From contig NZ_CP115775.1 in assembly GCF_027913035.1 (NCBI RefSeq), positions 2,823,501 through 2,887,500 of the forward strand: DNA of 64,000 nucleotides. Reading direction: 5' to 3'. Positions 34,833 to 43,940 of the stretch are shown one piece after another; the stretch's first letter is position 1; each line of letters begins with the position of its first letter. Origin of the DNA: Paracoccus albus. GTDB lineage: Bacteria; Pseudomonadota; Alphaproteobacteria; Rhodobacterales; Rhodobacteraceae. A program made the translations under genes and the position numbers. Below the pieces are notes generated by a model. It did not search any database. It was not told where the DNA came from and saw only the letters and a program-made list of their open reading frames with translations.

Positions 34833-36299
34833 TCAGAACGGATATTCTGGCACTTCATGATTAACCGTAATCCATTGCCACTGGCTGTATTCATCCGCGA
34901 CAGAAGGTCCGCCCGATCTTGCCCCATTCCCAGATGTCCCCATACCGCCAATCGGTGCGAAAGCCTCGTGAACGACAGTCTGATCGTTAATATGCACGAT
35001 CCCGGTTCTAAGCCGATCCGACACGCGCAAAGCCCGCCCAATGTCGTCCGTAAAGACAGAGGTGACCAATCCGTCCGCGACGGCATTGGCAAGGTTAACC
35101 GCTTCATCTTCGTTCCGGAACGTGGTGATCGGTGCAACAGGCCCGAAGATTTCTTCCCGGAACAGCGACATATCAGCCGTCACCCGATCTACCACGATTG
35201 GTTTCATGAACGCCCCCTCGCCATGATCGCCACCGCTCAATTCCGCCCCGGCAGAGATGCTTCGCACAAGGATGTCCCGCGCACGGTCGGCCTGCGTCCG
35301 GTTTATCATCGGCCCGAGATGCACCTGCTCTGTCGCCGGGTTGCCGACATGCAGCCTTGCGGCCTTTTCTGTCAGGAGTTTCAGATACGCCCCTCTCACA
35401 TCTTCATGGACAAGGTGCCTGCCGATCGTGAAGCAGATCTGGCCCTGATGGAAAAACGACCCGAACGCCGTGGCTGACGCCACCGCCGCCAGATCGCAAT
35501 CCGGAAAGACAATCGCCGCGTTGTTGCCACCAAGTTCCAGTGACACCTTTTTCAGCTGCTGCCCGGCTGTCGCGGACACATTGCGTCCGGTCTGCGTCGA
35601 TCCCGTAAAGGAAATCATATTGATACCTGGATTGGTGCATATCTCCTTCCCGATAGCGCCCTCACCAGGTACAACGCTGACCAGTCCGGGCGGGGCGCCG
35701 GCCATTTCGACAAGCCGTGCGATCAGGTAGCCGCCGCTGATCGGCGTTTGAATATCGGGCTTCAAGACGCATCCGTTGCCCATCGCAATGGCGGGCATGA
35801 TGACTCGCGCCGCCAGCACGAAGGGCGAATTCCACGGCGTAATGACACCTACAACGCCAAGCGGAACCCGCCGCGCCTTGCTTTCCCGCACGGATGGCGA
35901 AGCCAGAATATGGCCGTTCGGCTGATCGGTGAGGCTGGCCGCAAACAAGGCATCACGGGCAGATGTCTGAACTTCGAAAACACCCTTGGCGGGGATAGAG
36001 CCGGTCTCCCGCACGATCCAGCCGCCAATCTCATCCTGATGCAAATGACAAAGCCGCGCGAATTCTCGAAGAACATCGCTACGCTCCACCGGGCTCCGGC
36101 TGGCCCACATCTTTTGCGCCGCTGCGGTTGCCTTCACCGCGTCATTGACATCATCAACCGAGGCGACACCCGCTGTGAAAAGTGTTTCGCCGGTGGCTTT
36201 GTCCGTGACTGCGACTGACCCACCTCTGGCTGGACTCAACCTGTCCAGAACAACGCACTGTTCATGCTGCTCGCTCAGCAGTGTGAGGTTTTTTTCCAT
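34833..36299 (-). CDS. Aldehyde dehydrogenase (benzaldehyde/vanillin dehydrogenase-like)
   Basis: A 488-residue aldehyde dehydrogenase. Asn157 lies in TPWNSP, general base Glu255 in SLELGGNN and nucleophile Cys289 in GQICFTIGRHLV. The pattern GGNNAAIVF plus QICFTIGRH is typical of the benzaldehyde/vanillin branch. The start at 36299 is set by homology (MEKNLTLLSEQ) and GGAG just upstream; the open frame extending 97 codons further is not supported. It is the first gene of the minus-strand unit, so an aromatic aldehyde may be one of the intermediates. Confidence 0.86.
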   Translation of the reverse strand: MEKNLTLLSEQHEQCVVLDRLSPARGGSVAVTDKATGETLFTAGVASVDDVNDAVKATAAAQKMWASRSPVERSDVLREFARLCHLHQDEIGGWIVRETGSIPAKGVFEVQTSARDALFAASLTDQPNGHILASPSVRESKARRVPLGVVGVITPWNSPFVLAARVIMPAIAMGNGCVLKPDIQTPISGGYLIARLVEMAGAPPGLVSVVPGEGAIGKEICTNPGINMISFTGSTQTGRNVSATAGQQLKKVSLELGGNNAAIVFPDCDLAAVASATAFGSFFHQGQICFTIGRHLVHEDVRGAYLKLLTEKAARLHVGNPATEQVHLGPMINRTQADRARDILVRSISAGAELSGGDHGEGAFMKPIVVDRVTADMSLFREEIFGPVAPITTFRNEDEAVNLANAVADGLVTSVFTDDIGRALRVSDRLRTGIVHINDQTVVHEAFAPIGGMGTSGNGARSGGPSVADEYSQWQWITVNHEVPEYPF

Positions 36300-36778
36300 A
36301 TACTCCGTATCCCCGGCAAGTTCTCGTTGTGCGAAGATACGCTGCAATATCTCGCGAAGGAGACGGAAACTGCGGCTATGCTTAATGCCGGGGGTATGCG
36401 CTCGGCAGGGTGGGGGCTTCCAAGACCGGCGTATCGAAGCACTAGCAAAAATTTCAGGAAGCGGTCCAGCCACCGTCTTACTACGCTGCGGGCCGGGCAG
36501 AAAAACCAGTCTGCCCTGCGGGCCTGCTTTATGCGCGGCGCTGACATATTCTGAGGCTGGACCGACACCTGAAAGACGGAGTTTTCCCAACCAGCGGCCA
36601 TGCCAAAGAGCAGCTGGCAGAACTTTTATCGTTTATTTAAGGGCAATTGGCGATTGCAATATATCATCAAACTGTATATTTCGCCAAAATGTATACCATT
36701 GTACACCAAGTTAATATCCTTTGGTGTCAGGCTGGTCATACACAGCACGATCCGGAACACAGCAAGCGGGAAATACCG
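36300..36778. promoter_or_regulatory. Divergent region between aldehyde dehydrogenase and acnB, with a TGTATA/TGTACA operator candidate
   Basis: No gene is recognised in this 479-bp gap; the open frames crossing it resemble nothing known. The part near acnB is AT-rich and contains TGTATA at 36673 and 36690 and TGTACA at 36700. The last two form a near-perfect 16-bp palindrome, TGTATACCATTGTACA (36690-36705), of the type bound by GntR-family regulators. Promoters for both divergent genes should be here. Confidence 0.5.
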
Positions 36779-39568
36779 ATGAGCCTTTATGCCAGCTATC
36801 TAGATGAAATCGCCTCGCGCAAGGAACAGGGGCTAAGCCCGAAGCCGATCGACGACGGTGCGCTGACCGAGGAAATCATCGCCCAGATCAAGGATGCCGG
36901 GCACGAGCACCGCGCAGACTCGCTGCAGTTCTTCATCTACAACACATTGCCCGGCACGACGAGCGCGGCGGGCGTGAAGGCAGGTTTCCTGAAAGAAATC
37001 ATCCTTGGGCAGGCAGACGTTCCGGAAATCACCCCGGCTTTCGCATTCGAACTTCTGTCACATATGAAGGGCGGCCCATCGGTCGAGGCGCTGCTGGATC
37101 TGGCGCTTGGCGAGGATCAGGGGATCGCCGCGCAAGCCGCCGAAGTGCTGAAAACGCAGGTCTTCCTGTATGAGGCCGACACGGATCGTCTGGAAGCGGC
37201 CTACAAATCCGGCAATCCGGTGGCCGAAGATATCCTGCAAAGCTACGCCAAGGCCGAGTTCTTCACCAAACTGCCCGAGGTTGAGGAAGAGATCGACGTT
37301 GTCACCTTCGTCGCGGCCGAGGGCGATATCTCGACCGACCTGCTTTCGCCCGGCAATCAGGCGCATTCCCGCGCCGACCGGGAACTGCATGGCAAATGCA
37401 TGTGCGACGAAGCCGCGCAGAAGCATATCGAGGAACTGAAACTGCAGCATCCCGACAAGCGCGTCATGCTGATCGCTGAAAAGGGCACGATGGGTGTAGG
37501 TTCCTCGCGGATGTCGGGCGTCAACAATGTGGCGCTGTGGACCGGCAAGCAGGCCTCTCCCTATGTGCCCTTCGTCAACTATGCGCCGGTCGTGGCCGGC
37601 ACTAACGGGATTTCGCCGATCTTCCTGACCACCGTCGGCGTGACCGGCGGGATCGGTGTCGATCTGAAGAACTGGGTCAAGAAGATGGGCGAGGACGGCA
37701 AGCCGATCCTTGGCAATGACGGCAACCCGCTGCTGGAACAGAAATATTCGGTCGAAACCGGCACGGTTCTGAAGATCAATACCCGCAAGAAAAAGCTGTT
37801 CAGCGAAGACGGCGATGAGCTTGTGGATATGTCCGAGTCCTTCACGCCGCAGAAGCTGGAATTCATGAAGGCAGGCAGCTCCTACGCCATCGTTTTCGGA
37901 AAGAAGCTGCAAACCACCGCTGCCGATATTCTGGGGATCGAGCCGCCGCTGGTCTTTGCGCCATCCAAGGAGATCAGCCACGAGGGTCAGGGCCTGACAG
38001 CGGTTGAGAAGATCTTCAACGCCAATGCCGTCGGCGTGGCAGAAGGCAAGGTTCTGCACGCTGGTTCGGACGTCCGTGTAAAGGTGAATATCGTCGGTAG
38101 CCAGGACACCACAGGCCCGATGACCGCGCAGGAGCTGGAGGCCATGGCCGCGACCGTGCTGTCGCCCGCCGTGGACGGCGCCTATCAGTCCGGCTGCCAC
38201 ACGGCATCGGTCTGGGATGCAAAGGCGCAGGCCAATACACCCAAGCTGATGGCCTTCATGAACAGGTTCGGCCTTGTCACCGGGCGCGATCCTAAGGGCG
38301 TCTATCATCCGATGACGGATGTGATTCACAAGGTTCTGAACGACATTACCGTCGATGACTGGGCTATCATCATCGGCGGCGACAGCCACACCCGCATGTC
38401 CAAAGGCGTGGCCTTTGGCGCGGATTCCGGCACTGTCGCATTGGCATTGGCGACGGGCGAGGCGTCGATGCCGATCCCGGAATCGGTGAAGGTTACCTTC
38501 AAGGGCGAAATGGCCGATCACATGGATTTCCGCGATGTGGTCCATGCGACCCAGGCGCAGATGCTGAAACAGCATGGCGACAACGTCTTCCAGGGCCGCA
38601 TTATCGAGGTCCATATCGGCACCCTGCTGGCCGATCAGGCTTTCACCTTCACCGACTGGACGGCCGAGATGAAGGCAAAGGCCTCTATCTGTATCTCGAA
38701 CGACGACACGCTGATCGACAGTCTGGAACTGGCGAAGAGCCGCATCCAGATCATGATCGACAAGGGGATGGAGCAGGACAGCGGGATGCTGGCCAGGCTG
38801 ATCGGCATTGCCGACCGGCGTATTGCCGAAATCCGTTCCGGCGAGCGTCCGGCGCTGAAGCCCGACGACAATGCCAAGTATTTCGCCGAAGTCGTCGTGG
38901 ATCTGGACGCCATTGTTGAGCCGATGATCGCCGACCCGGATGTGAACAATGCCGATGTGTCCAAGCGCTATACCCACGACACGATCCGGCCGATTTCCTA
39001 TTACATGGCCGAAAAGAAGGTCGATCTGGGCTTTGTCGGTTCCTGTATGGTCCATAAGGGCGATATCAAGATCGTTGCCCAGATGCTTCGCAATCTTGAG
39101 GAGGAGACCGGAAAGGTCGAGTTCAAGGCCCCGCTTGTCGTCGCCGCACCGACCTACAACATCATCGACGAGCTGAAGGAAGAGGGCGACTGGGAGATCC
39201 TGCAGAAGTACTCTGGCTTCGAGTTCGACGATTTCAACCTGAAAACGAAGGCACGGACCGAATACGAAAACATCATGTATCTCGAACGTCCCGGCTGCAA
39301 CCTGTGCATGGGCAATCAGGAAAAGGCCGAGAAGGGTGACACCGTGCTTGCCACCTCGACCCGGCTTTTCCAGGGCCGTGTCGTGGCGGATGCCGAGACA
39401 AAGAAGGGTGAATCGCTGCTGGCATCGACGCCGGTGGTGGTGCTGTCCGCAATCCTCGGGCGCACACCTACGCTGTCGGAATATAAGGAAGCCGTGAAGG
39501 GGATCGACCTGACCAAATTCGCACCGCCGAAACAGACGCCGATTGATACGCTTTCGGTTCATTTCTAA
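36779..39568 (+). CDS. acnB: Aconitate hydratase B / 2-methylisocitrate dehydratase
   Basis: A 929-residue AcnB, in the longer size class compared with the 865-residue Escherichia coli protein. It begins MSLYASYLDEIASRKEQG, has a HEAT-like N-terminal part, swivel domain and the aconitase core. The [4Fe-4S] ligands are Cys756 in VGSCMVHKG and Cys840/Cys843 in PGCNLCMGNQ. It isomerises citrate to isocitrate in the TCA cycle and can act in the methylcitrate cycle. It is monocistronic with its own terminator. The start at 36779 is preferred to an in-frame ATG 132 bp upstream because homology starts there. Confidence 0.95.
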   Translation: MSLYASYLDEIASRKEQGLSPKPIDDGALTEEIIAQIKDAGHEHRADSLQFFIYNTLPGTTSAAGVKAGFLKEIILGQADVPEITPAFAFELLSHMKGGPSVEALLDLALGEDQGIAAQAAEVLKTQVFLYEADTDRLEAAYKSGNPVAEDILQSYAKAEFFTKLPEVEEEIDVVTFVAAEGDISTDLLSPGNQAHSRADRELHGKCMCDEAAQKHIEELKLQHPDKRVMLIAEKGTMGVGSSRMSGVNNVALWTGKQASPYVPFVNYAPVVAGTNGISPIFLTTVGVTGGIGVDLKNWVKKMGEDGKPILGNDGNPLLEQKYSVETGTVLKINTRKKKLFSEDGDELVDMSESFTPQKLEFMKAGSSYAIVFGKKLQTTAADILGIEPPLVFAPSKEISHEGQGLTAVEKIFNANAVGVAEGKVLHAGSDVRVKVNIVGSQDTTGPMTAQELEAMAATVLSPAVDGAYQSGCHTASVWDAKAQANTPKLMAFMNRFGLVTGRDPKGVYHPMTDVIHKVLNDITVDDWAIIIGGDSHTRMSKGVAFGADSGTVALALATGEASMPIPESVKVTFKGEMADHMDFRDVVHATQAQMLKQHGDNVFQGRIIEVHIGTLLADQAFTFTDWTAEMKAKASICISNDDTLIDSLELAKSRIQIMIDKGMEQDSGMLARLIGIADRRIAEIRSGERPALKPDDNAKYFAEVVVDLDAIVEPMIADPDVNNADVSKRYTHDTIRPISYYMAEKKVDLGFVGSCMVHKGDIKIVAQMLRNLEEETGKVEFKAPLVVAAPTYNIIDELKEEGDWEILQKYSGFEFDDFNLKTKARTEYENIMYLERPGCNLCMGNQEKAEKGDTVLATSTRLFQGRVVADAETKKGESLLASTPVVVLSAILGRTPTLSEYKEAVKGIDLTKFAPPKQTPIDTLSVHF

Positions 39569-39586
39569 GGAGCGCTGTGCAATCAG

Positions 39587-39617
39587 AATGGCCCGCCAGA
39601 CTGGCGGGCCATTTTTC
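39587..39617 (+). terminator. Rho-independent terminator after acnB
   Basis: A perfect 12-bp stem (AATGGCCCGCCA at 39587-39598, complement at 39602-39613) with a 3-nt loop, followed by TTTTT overlapping the stem end. It lies 19 bp after the acnB stop. Confidence 0.92.
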
Positions 39618-39661
39618 GTACCGGCTGTGCGTCTGCCATTTACCAAAACCGAGGCATAGCC

Positions 39662-39699
39662 ACGGCTTCACTAACGTCGCTAACGGCTTCACTAACGTC
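39662..39699. repeat. Tandem 17-bp direct repeat
   Basis: ACGGCTTCACTAACGTC occurs at 39662-39678 and again at 39683-39699, with a 21-bp period, in the gap between the acnB terminator and the end of the HpaI-like gene. Only two copies are present, too few for a CRISPR array. Function unknown. Confidence 0.8.
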
Positions 39700-39719
39700 A
39701 CAGGTTAAGGTTCTATCTT

Positions 39720-40487
39720 TCAGTTCCGGTTCATCGCCGTCAGCAGCTCACGCGCCGCGCCGGTCAGCAGACCCAGATCGACACCACAGGCAACAAACCG
39801 ATAGCCCATTTCACAATAGCGTTTCGCATCCGCCATATTTGTGGCGAGGATGCCGGGTGCCTTACCCGCTGCAATGATCCGCTTGGCAGTCTGCGCCAGT
39901 TGTTCCTGCACATCGCGTGCGGAGGGATTCCCCAGATAACCAAGCGACGCCGAAAGATCGGAGGGACCGATGAATATTCCGTCAACGCCATCAACAGCAG
40001 CGATTGCCTCTATTTCGTCTAGCGCGGCACGGGTCTCGACCTGAACGATGGTGCAGATCTCGGCATTTGCGGTTTGCAGATAGTCGGGCTGCGTACCGTA
40101 TCGGCTGGCGCGTGTTCCGCCTGCCACGCCGCGTATGCCTTCGGGCGGATAGCGGGTTGCTGCCACGGCGCCGGCGGCTTCTTCGGCATTCTGCACAAAC
40201 GGCACCAATACGGTCTGCGCCCCGACATCGAGGACGCGCTTGATCAGCACCTTGTCGTTCCATGCGGGACGTGCGGCGCAGCTCGCGGTGCCGGTGGCTG
40301 CGGCCTGAAGAAGCGACTGTAATTGCGCAATCTCGACCGGGGCGTGTTCTGTATCGAACAGCAGCCAGTCGAAACCCAGAAGCGACAGGGCCTCGGCGGC
40401 GACAGGGCTGGCAAGGCTCATCCACAGGCCAAGCTGAGTTTCACCCGCCAGCAGGCGCTGCTTAAAAAGGTTTTTCGGTGCCGGCAT
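39720..40487 (-). CDS. hpaI: HpcH/HpaI-family aldolase (4-hydroxy-2-oxoheptanedioate aldolase type)
   Basis: A 255-residue class II pyruvate aldolase. His48 lies in FDTEHAPVE, the metal glutamate in VQVETRAALDEI and the substrate loop in GIFIGPSDLSASLGY. Members cleave 4-hydroxy-2-oxo acids to pyruvate and an aldehyde at the end of meta-cleavage routes. Its ATG overlaps the stop of the HpaH-like hydratase gene, giving the usual hydratase-aldolase order. Confidence 0.87.
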   Translation of the reverse strand: MPAPKNLFKQRLLAGETQLGLWMSLASPVAAEALSLLGFDWLLFDTEHAPVEIAQLQSLLQAAATGTASCAARPAWNDKVLIKRVLDVGAQTVLVPFVQNAEEAAGAVAATRYPPEGIRGVAGGTRASRYGTQPDYLQTANAEICTIVQVETRAALDEIEAIAAVDGVDGIFIGPSDLSASLGYLGNPSARDVQEQLAQTAKRIIAAGKAPGILATNMADAKRYCEMGYRFVACGVDLGLLTGAARELLTAMNRN

Positions 40488-41269
40488 CAGACGAACCTGA
40501 CCGCGACAGAGCCGAGCGGGCCGAAATCTGCGTGCAGTGTATCGCCCTTATTGGCCCAGACCGGACGCGTGAAGGACCCGGACAGGATCATGTGACCGGG
40601 TTCCAGAGTGGTCCCGAATGCGCCCAGCTTATTGGCCAGCCACGCCACCGCCATGGCCGGATGGCCCAGCACGCCCGCGGCAATGCCCGTTTCCTCAATC
40701 CCGGCATTGCGATAGAAAATCGCGCCGACCCAACGCAGATCGACCTCATCAGGCCTGACAGGCCGCCCGCCAAGCACCGTCCCCGCAGCGGCCCCATTAT
40801 CGGCGACCGTGTCAAAGATGCGGCGCGGTTCGGTTACGCGGGCGTCGATGATTTCGATGGACGGCACCACCCATTCGGTCGCACGCAACACATCGACCAG
40901 ACCCACGCCGGGGCCTTTCAGTGGCTCTTTCAGGATAAAGGTCAGCTCAGGCTCGACGCGCGGCACGCAGAAACTGTCAAACGGAACCTCGGCACCGTCC
41001 TGCAACACCAGATCGTCGAACATATAGCCGTAATCCGGCTCATCTATCTTGGACGCGGCCTGCATCGCCTTGGAGGTCAGCCCGACCTTGTGACCAACGA
41101 TGCGGCGGCCTTCGGCGATTTTCGCGTCGGCCACCATCGACGAAATGGCATAGCTGTCCTCGATCTCGATCTCGGGGAACATCTCGGAAGGGCGCTTGCC
41201 CTGCACCTTGGTTCGGTGGCTTTCCAGAAGCGAGGCGACGGCCTCGCGGCGTTGTGCATCACTGAGCAT
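40487..41269 (-). CDS. hpaH: 2-oxo-hepta-3-ene-1,7-dioate hydratase
   Basis: A 260-residue member of the HpaH/MhpD hydratase group. The motifs GHKVGLTSKAMQAASKIDEPDYG, PRVEPELTFIL and PSIEIIDARVTEPRRIFDTV match HpaH closely. It adds water to the ring-cleaved dienoate so that HpaI can cut it. The start at 41269 is set by homology; an open frame continuing 45 codons upstream overlaps the next gene and is not supported. It begins 8 bp after the chimeric gene's stop. Confidence 0.87.
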   Translation of the reverse strand: MLSDAQRREAVASLLESHRTKVQGKRPSEMFPEIEIEDSYAISSMVADAKIAEGRRIVGHKVGLTSKAMQAASKIDEPDYGYMFDDLVLQDGAEVPFDSFCVPRVEPELTFILKEPLKGPGVGLVDVLRATEWVVPSIEIIDARVTEPRRIFDTVADNGAAAGTVLGGRPVRPDEVDLRWVGAIFYRNAGIEETGIAAGVLGHPAMAVAWLANKLGAFGTTLEPGHMILSGSFTRPVWANKGDTLHADFGPLGSVAVRFV

Positions 41270-41277
41270 CTTCGGAC

Positions 41278-42669
41278 CTATAGTTTGACGCAGACATTGC
41301 GCAGTTCGGAATAGAATTCCATCGAATGGACCCCACCCTCGCGGCCGATCCCGCTGGATTTCGCGCCGCCAAAGGGCGTGCGCAGATCGCGCAGGAACCA
41401 GCAATTCACCCAGCTTATGCCGACCTCGACGCCTGCTGCCACGCGGTGGGCCCGTTGCAGGTTGGTCGTCCAGATCGACGTGGCAAGCCCATAGGGCGAG
41501 TTATTGGCAAGGGCCACGGCCTCATCTTCGCTGTCGAAGGGCTGAAGATGCGTGCAGGGGCCAAAGATTTCGTCGGTGACGACGGCGGCATCCTCGGGCA
41601 GGCCGGTCCAGACGGTGGGTTCGACCCAATAGCCGCCCTCATATCCCTGCATTTCGGGCGCGCCGCCCCCGGCCAGAATGTTGGCCCCGGTAGCACGGGC
41701 CTTGTCGTAATAGGACAGCACCTTCTGGCGATGTTCTGCGGAAATCACCGGCCCCATCGTCGTGGCATTGTCGAACGGGTCGCCAAGGCGATAGCTGCGG
41801 GCCTGTTTGGCCAGCCCCTCGGCCACGCGATCAAAGACACCACGCTGGACATAGATGCGTTCGGTCCCCAGACAGACCTGCCCGGTATTGGCGAAGCACG
41901 CCCGCCCGATACCCTCCATCGTCGCCTCAAAATCAGCGTCGTCGAAGATGATACCGGGATTTTTGCCGCCCGTGCCACCGGACAAGGCAAAGACCGAATG
42001 CGGGCCGATATCACACCAGCGGGGGGCAAGCGCCTCGGTCACGGCACGTTCTGTATCCTCTAGGCTTGCCGCGCCGGTGGTTACCAGATGCACGGCCTCT
42101 CGCCACAGGGCAAGCTGAAGGCGATTGACCAGATGCCCCTTCACAGGCTTATGCAGTGTCAGGACGGTCTTGCCCGCGCCTTCATAGATTTGTCGCGCGG
42201 AATCGATCGCCTGTGGTTGACAGACCGATCCGGCCGACATCTCGACCACCGGCATGAGCCAGGGCGGATTGCACGGATGACCGATAAGCAGACGGTCGGC
42301 AAGGCCCGTCTCTTCCGCAATCTGATCGGCTGTAAAGGTGGACGAACTGGAAGCAATCGCCCTCGCCTGCGCCAGAACCGGCGCAATGGCGCGCAGAGCG
42401 CGCCGCTTTAGTGCAAGATCTTCTGGCAGCGCCTCTTGCAGGAAATCGGCCCGCGCGGCGTCATCAGTGCTACCAATACGTGGAGGCGTGGCTTCGGCGG
42501 TCAGCCGGCCCATCTGCTCCAAAACGGGTCGGGCCTGTTGCCAGCAATCGCTCAACCTGTCTGCCGCAACCGGATCTGGATCAAGCGCCACGACATCATG
42601 ACCCGCCGCCCCGAAGGCCACAGCCCATCCTGTCCCGATCAGCCCGCCGCCGAGGACAGCGAGGCGCAT
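41278..42669 (-). CDS. Chimeric protein: 3-hydroxyacyl-CoA dehydrogenase N-part fused to semialdehyde dehydrogenase C-part
   Basis: A 463-residue in-frame chimera. Residues 1-230 match NAD-dependent 3-hydroxyacyl-CoA / L-carnitine dehydrogenase-type proteins: LAVLGGGLIGTGWA fold, SSSS, His131 in IGHPCNPP, Glu143 and Asn182 in HLVNRLQL form the catalytic set. After GGTGG (231-235) the chain becomes the C-terminal half of a 2-hydroxymuconate-semialdehyde-type aldehyde dehydrogenase, with nucleophile Cys266 in GQVCLGTERIY and the ending FLRDLRTPFGGAKSSGIG...NVCVKL. The dehydrogenase loses its last roughly 80 residues, and the aldehyde dehydrogenase loses its NAD fold and general-base Glu. The start at 42669 overlaps the DctM stop. 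It may be a deletion scar, a new protein, or an assembly error. Confidence 0.8.
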   Translation of the reverse strand: MRLAVLGGGLIGTGWAVAFGAAGHDVVALDPDPVAADRLSDCWQQARPVLEQMGRLTAEATPPRIGSTDDAARADFLQEALPEDLALKRRALRAIAPVLAQARAIASSSSTFTADQIAEETGLADRLLIGHPCNPPWLMPVVEMSAGSVCQPQAIDSARQIYEGAGKTVLTLHKPVKGHLVNRLQLALWREAVHLVTTGAASLEDTERAVTEALAPRWCDIGPHSVFALSGGTGGKNPGIIFDDADFEATMEGIGRACFANTGQVCLGTERIYVQRGVFDRVAEGLAKQARSYRLGDPFDNATTMGPVISAEHRQKVLSYYDKARATGANILAGGGAPEMQGYEGGYWVEPTVWTGLPEDAAVVTDEIFGPCTHLQPFDSEDEAVALANNSPYGLATSIWTTNLQRAHRVAAGVEVGISWVNCWFLRDLRTPFGGAKSSGIGREGGVHSMEFYSELRNVCVKL

Positions 42670-43940
42670 CAGCCCAGCCAATTGTTCAAGCCCAGTGTCA
42701 GCACCGGGAACAGGGCCAGCATCACCAAAACCAAGGCGACCGCCAGAAAGAACGGTGTGATCAGCATGGCCAGGCGTTCCGCCCGAACGTTGCCCATCAT
42801 AGAAGCCGCAAAAAGCCCTGTCCCGACCGGTGGCGTCAGCAGGCCAGCGGTCAGGTTAAGACAGACGATAACGCCGAACTGAAAAGGGTCGATGTTGTAA
42901 ATGTTCACCGCGACCGGCAGGAACACGGGTACAACAAGGATGATCGCTGGTATGGGATCAGTGATCATGCCCAGAAGCAGCAGCATCAGGTTGATCAGCA
43001 GCAGAAAGATCAGCGGTGAGGTCGTCACGCTTTGCAGCCAGGCCGATACGATTGCGGGCAGGTTGTTAAAGGTGATGACCCAGGAAAACAGCCCGGCCGC
43101 CGCGATCAGGAACAGCACCACGGCAGAGGACGCGCCCGCCCTGATGAAGGAAGGCCAGATATCGGACCATTCCATCTCTCGATAGACGAAACGCCCGATC
43201 AGGATCGCCAGAATGCTGGCCACTGCCGCGGACTCCGTTGGTGTCGCGATACCGCCAAGGATGGTGCCGATGATGACGACCGGGATCAGCGCGGCGGGCA
43301 GAGCATCCCGCGCGGCGCGAACACGCTGCGTCATCGTCACCTTTTCGCTGCGGGGAAAGTCATATCTTTGCCCGAGCCAACCAATCACGGCCAGGAAGAC
43401 GATAAACAGGATCACCCCCGGCACGATCCCGGCAATGAACAGGTCCCCAATGGGAAGCTGAGCAATGACTCCAAAGATAATGAACAGCATGGAGGGCGGT
43501 ATGATCGGCGCAAGCATTCCGCCTGCCGCCGTAATCGCGACCGAGACATCGCGTGGATAGCCCGTGCGCTCCATCTCGGGCACGGCGACACGCGACATGA
43601 TGGTGATCTGCGCGACGGTAGAGCCAAGAATCGACGCCATCATCATATTAGCCACAAGGTTCACATAGGCCAGCCCGCCCTTAACAGATCCAAGCAATGC
43701 GACCGCAAGGTTCATCAGGCGTCGTCCGATGCCGCCGGCATTCATGAACTCACCAAGCAAAATGAAAAGTGGCAGGGCTAGAAGTCCGTAATTCTCCAGC
43801 CCGCCGAAGAACTGTTGCGGAAAGCTCTGGAAAAGGATGGCGTTACCGCTGGCCCATATCATGATCATGGCAAAAGCGATAAGCGCGAAAGCAATCGGCA
43901 CACCGATGACAAGCATTGCCAGGAAGGACAGCCCGGTCAT
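42669..43940 (-). CDS. TRAP transporter large permease (DctM type)
   Basis: A 423-residue DctM-type permease with the conserved PLFILLGEFMNAGGIGRRL, AGGMLAPIIPPSMLFIIFGV, GTILGGIATPTESAAVAS and GLLTPPVGTGLFAAS stretches and about 12 membrane helices. It overlaps the DctQ gene by 4 bp. As in the pair at 9284, no DctP gene is adjacent. Confidence 0.9.
   Translation of the reverse strand: MTGLSFLAMLVIGVPIAFALIAFAMIMIWASGNAILFQSFPQQFFGGLENYGLLALPLFILLGEFMNAGGIGRRLMNLAVALLGSVKGGLAYVNLVANMMMASILGSTVAQITIMSRVAVPEMERTGYPRDVSVAITAAGGMLAPIIPPSMLFIIFGVIAQLPIGDLFIAGIVPGVILFIVFLAVIGWLGQRYDFPRSEKVTMTQRVRAARDALPAALIPVVIIGTILGGIATPTESAAVASILAILIGRFVYREMEWSDIWPSFIRAGASSAVVLFLIAAAGLFSWVITFNNLPAIVSAWLQSVTTSPLIFLLLINLMLLLLGMITDPIPAIILVVPVFLPVAVNIYNIDPFQFGVIVCLNLTAGLLTPPVGTGLFAASMMGNVRAERLAMLITPFFLAVALVLVMLALFPVLTLGLNNWLG

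Noticed and set aside
36264..36554. 96-codon plus-strand frame in the aldehyde dehydrogenase/acnB gap
   Set aside because: It starts inside the aldehyde dehydrogenase gene, has no ribosome-binding site and resembles no known protein.
37058..39646. 862-codon open frame on the minus strand
   Set aside because: It lies antisense to acnB, has composition typical of a high-GC shadow frame and no recognisable domain.
39662..39703. Possible CRISPR or integron-like repeat
   Set aside because: Only two 17-bp copies with a 4-nt spacer and no cas or integrase gene nearby.
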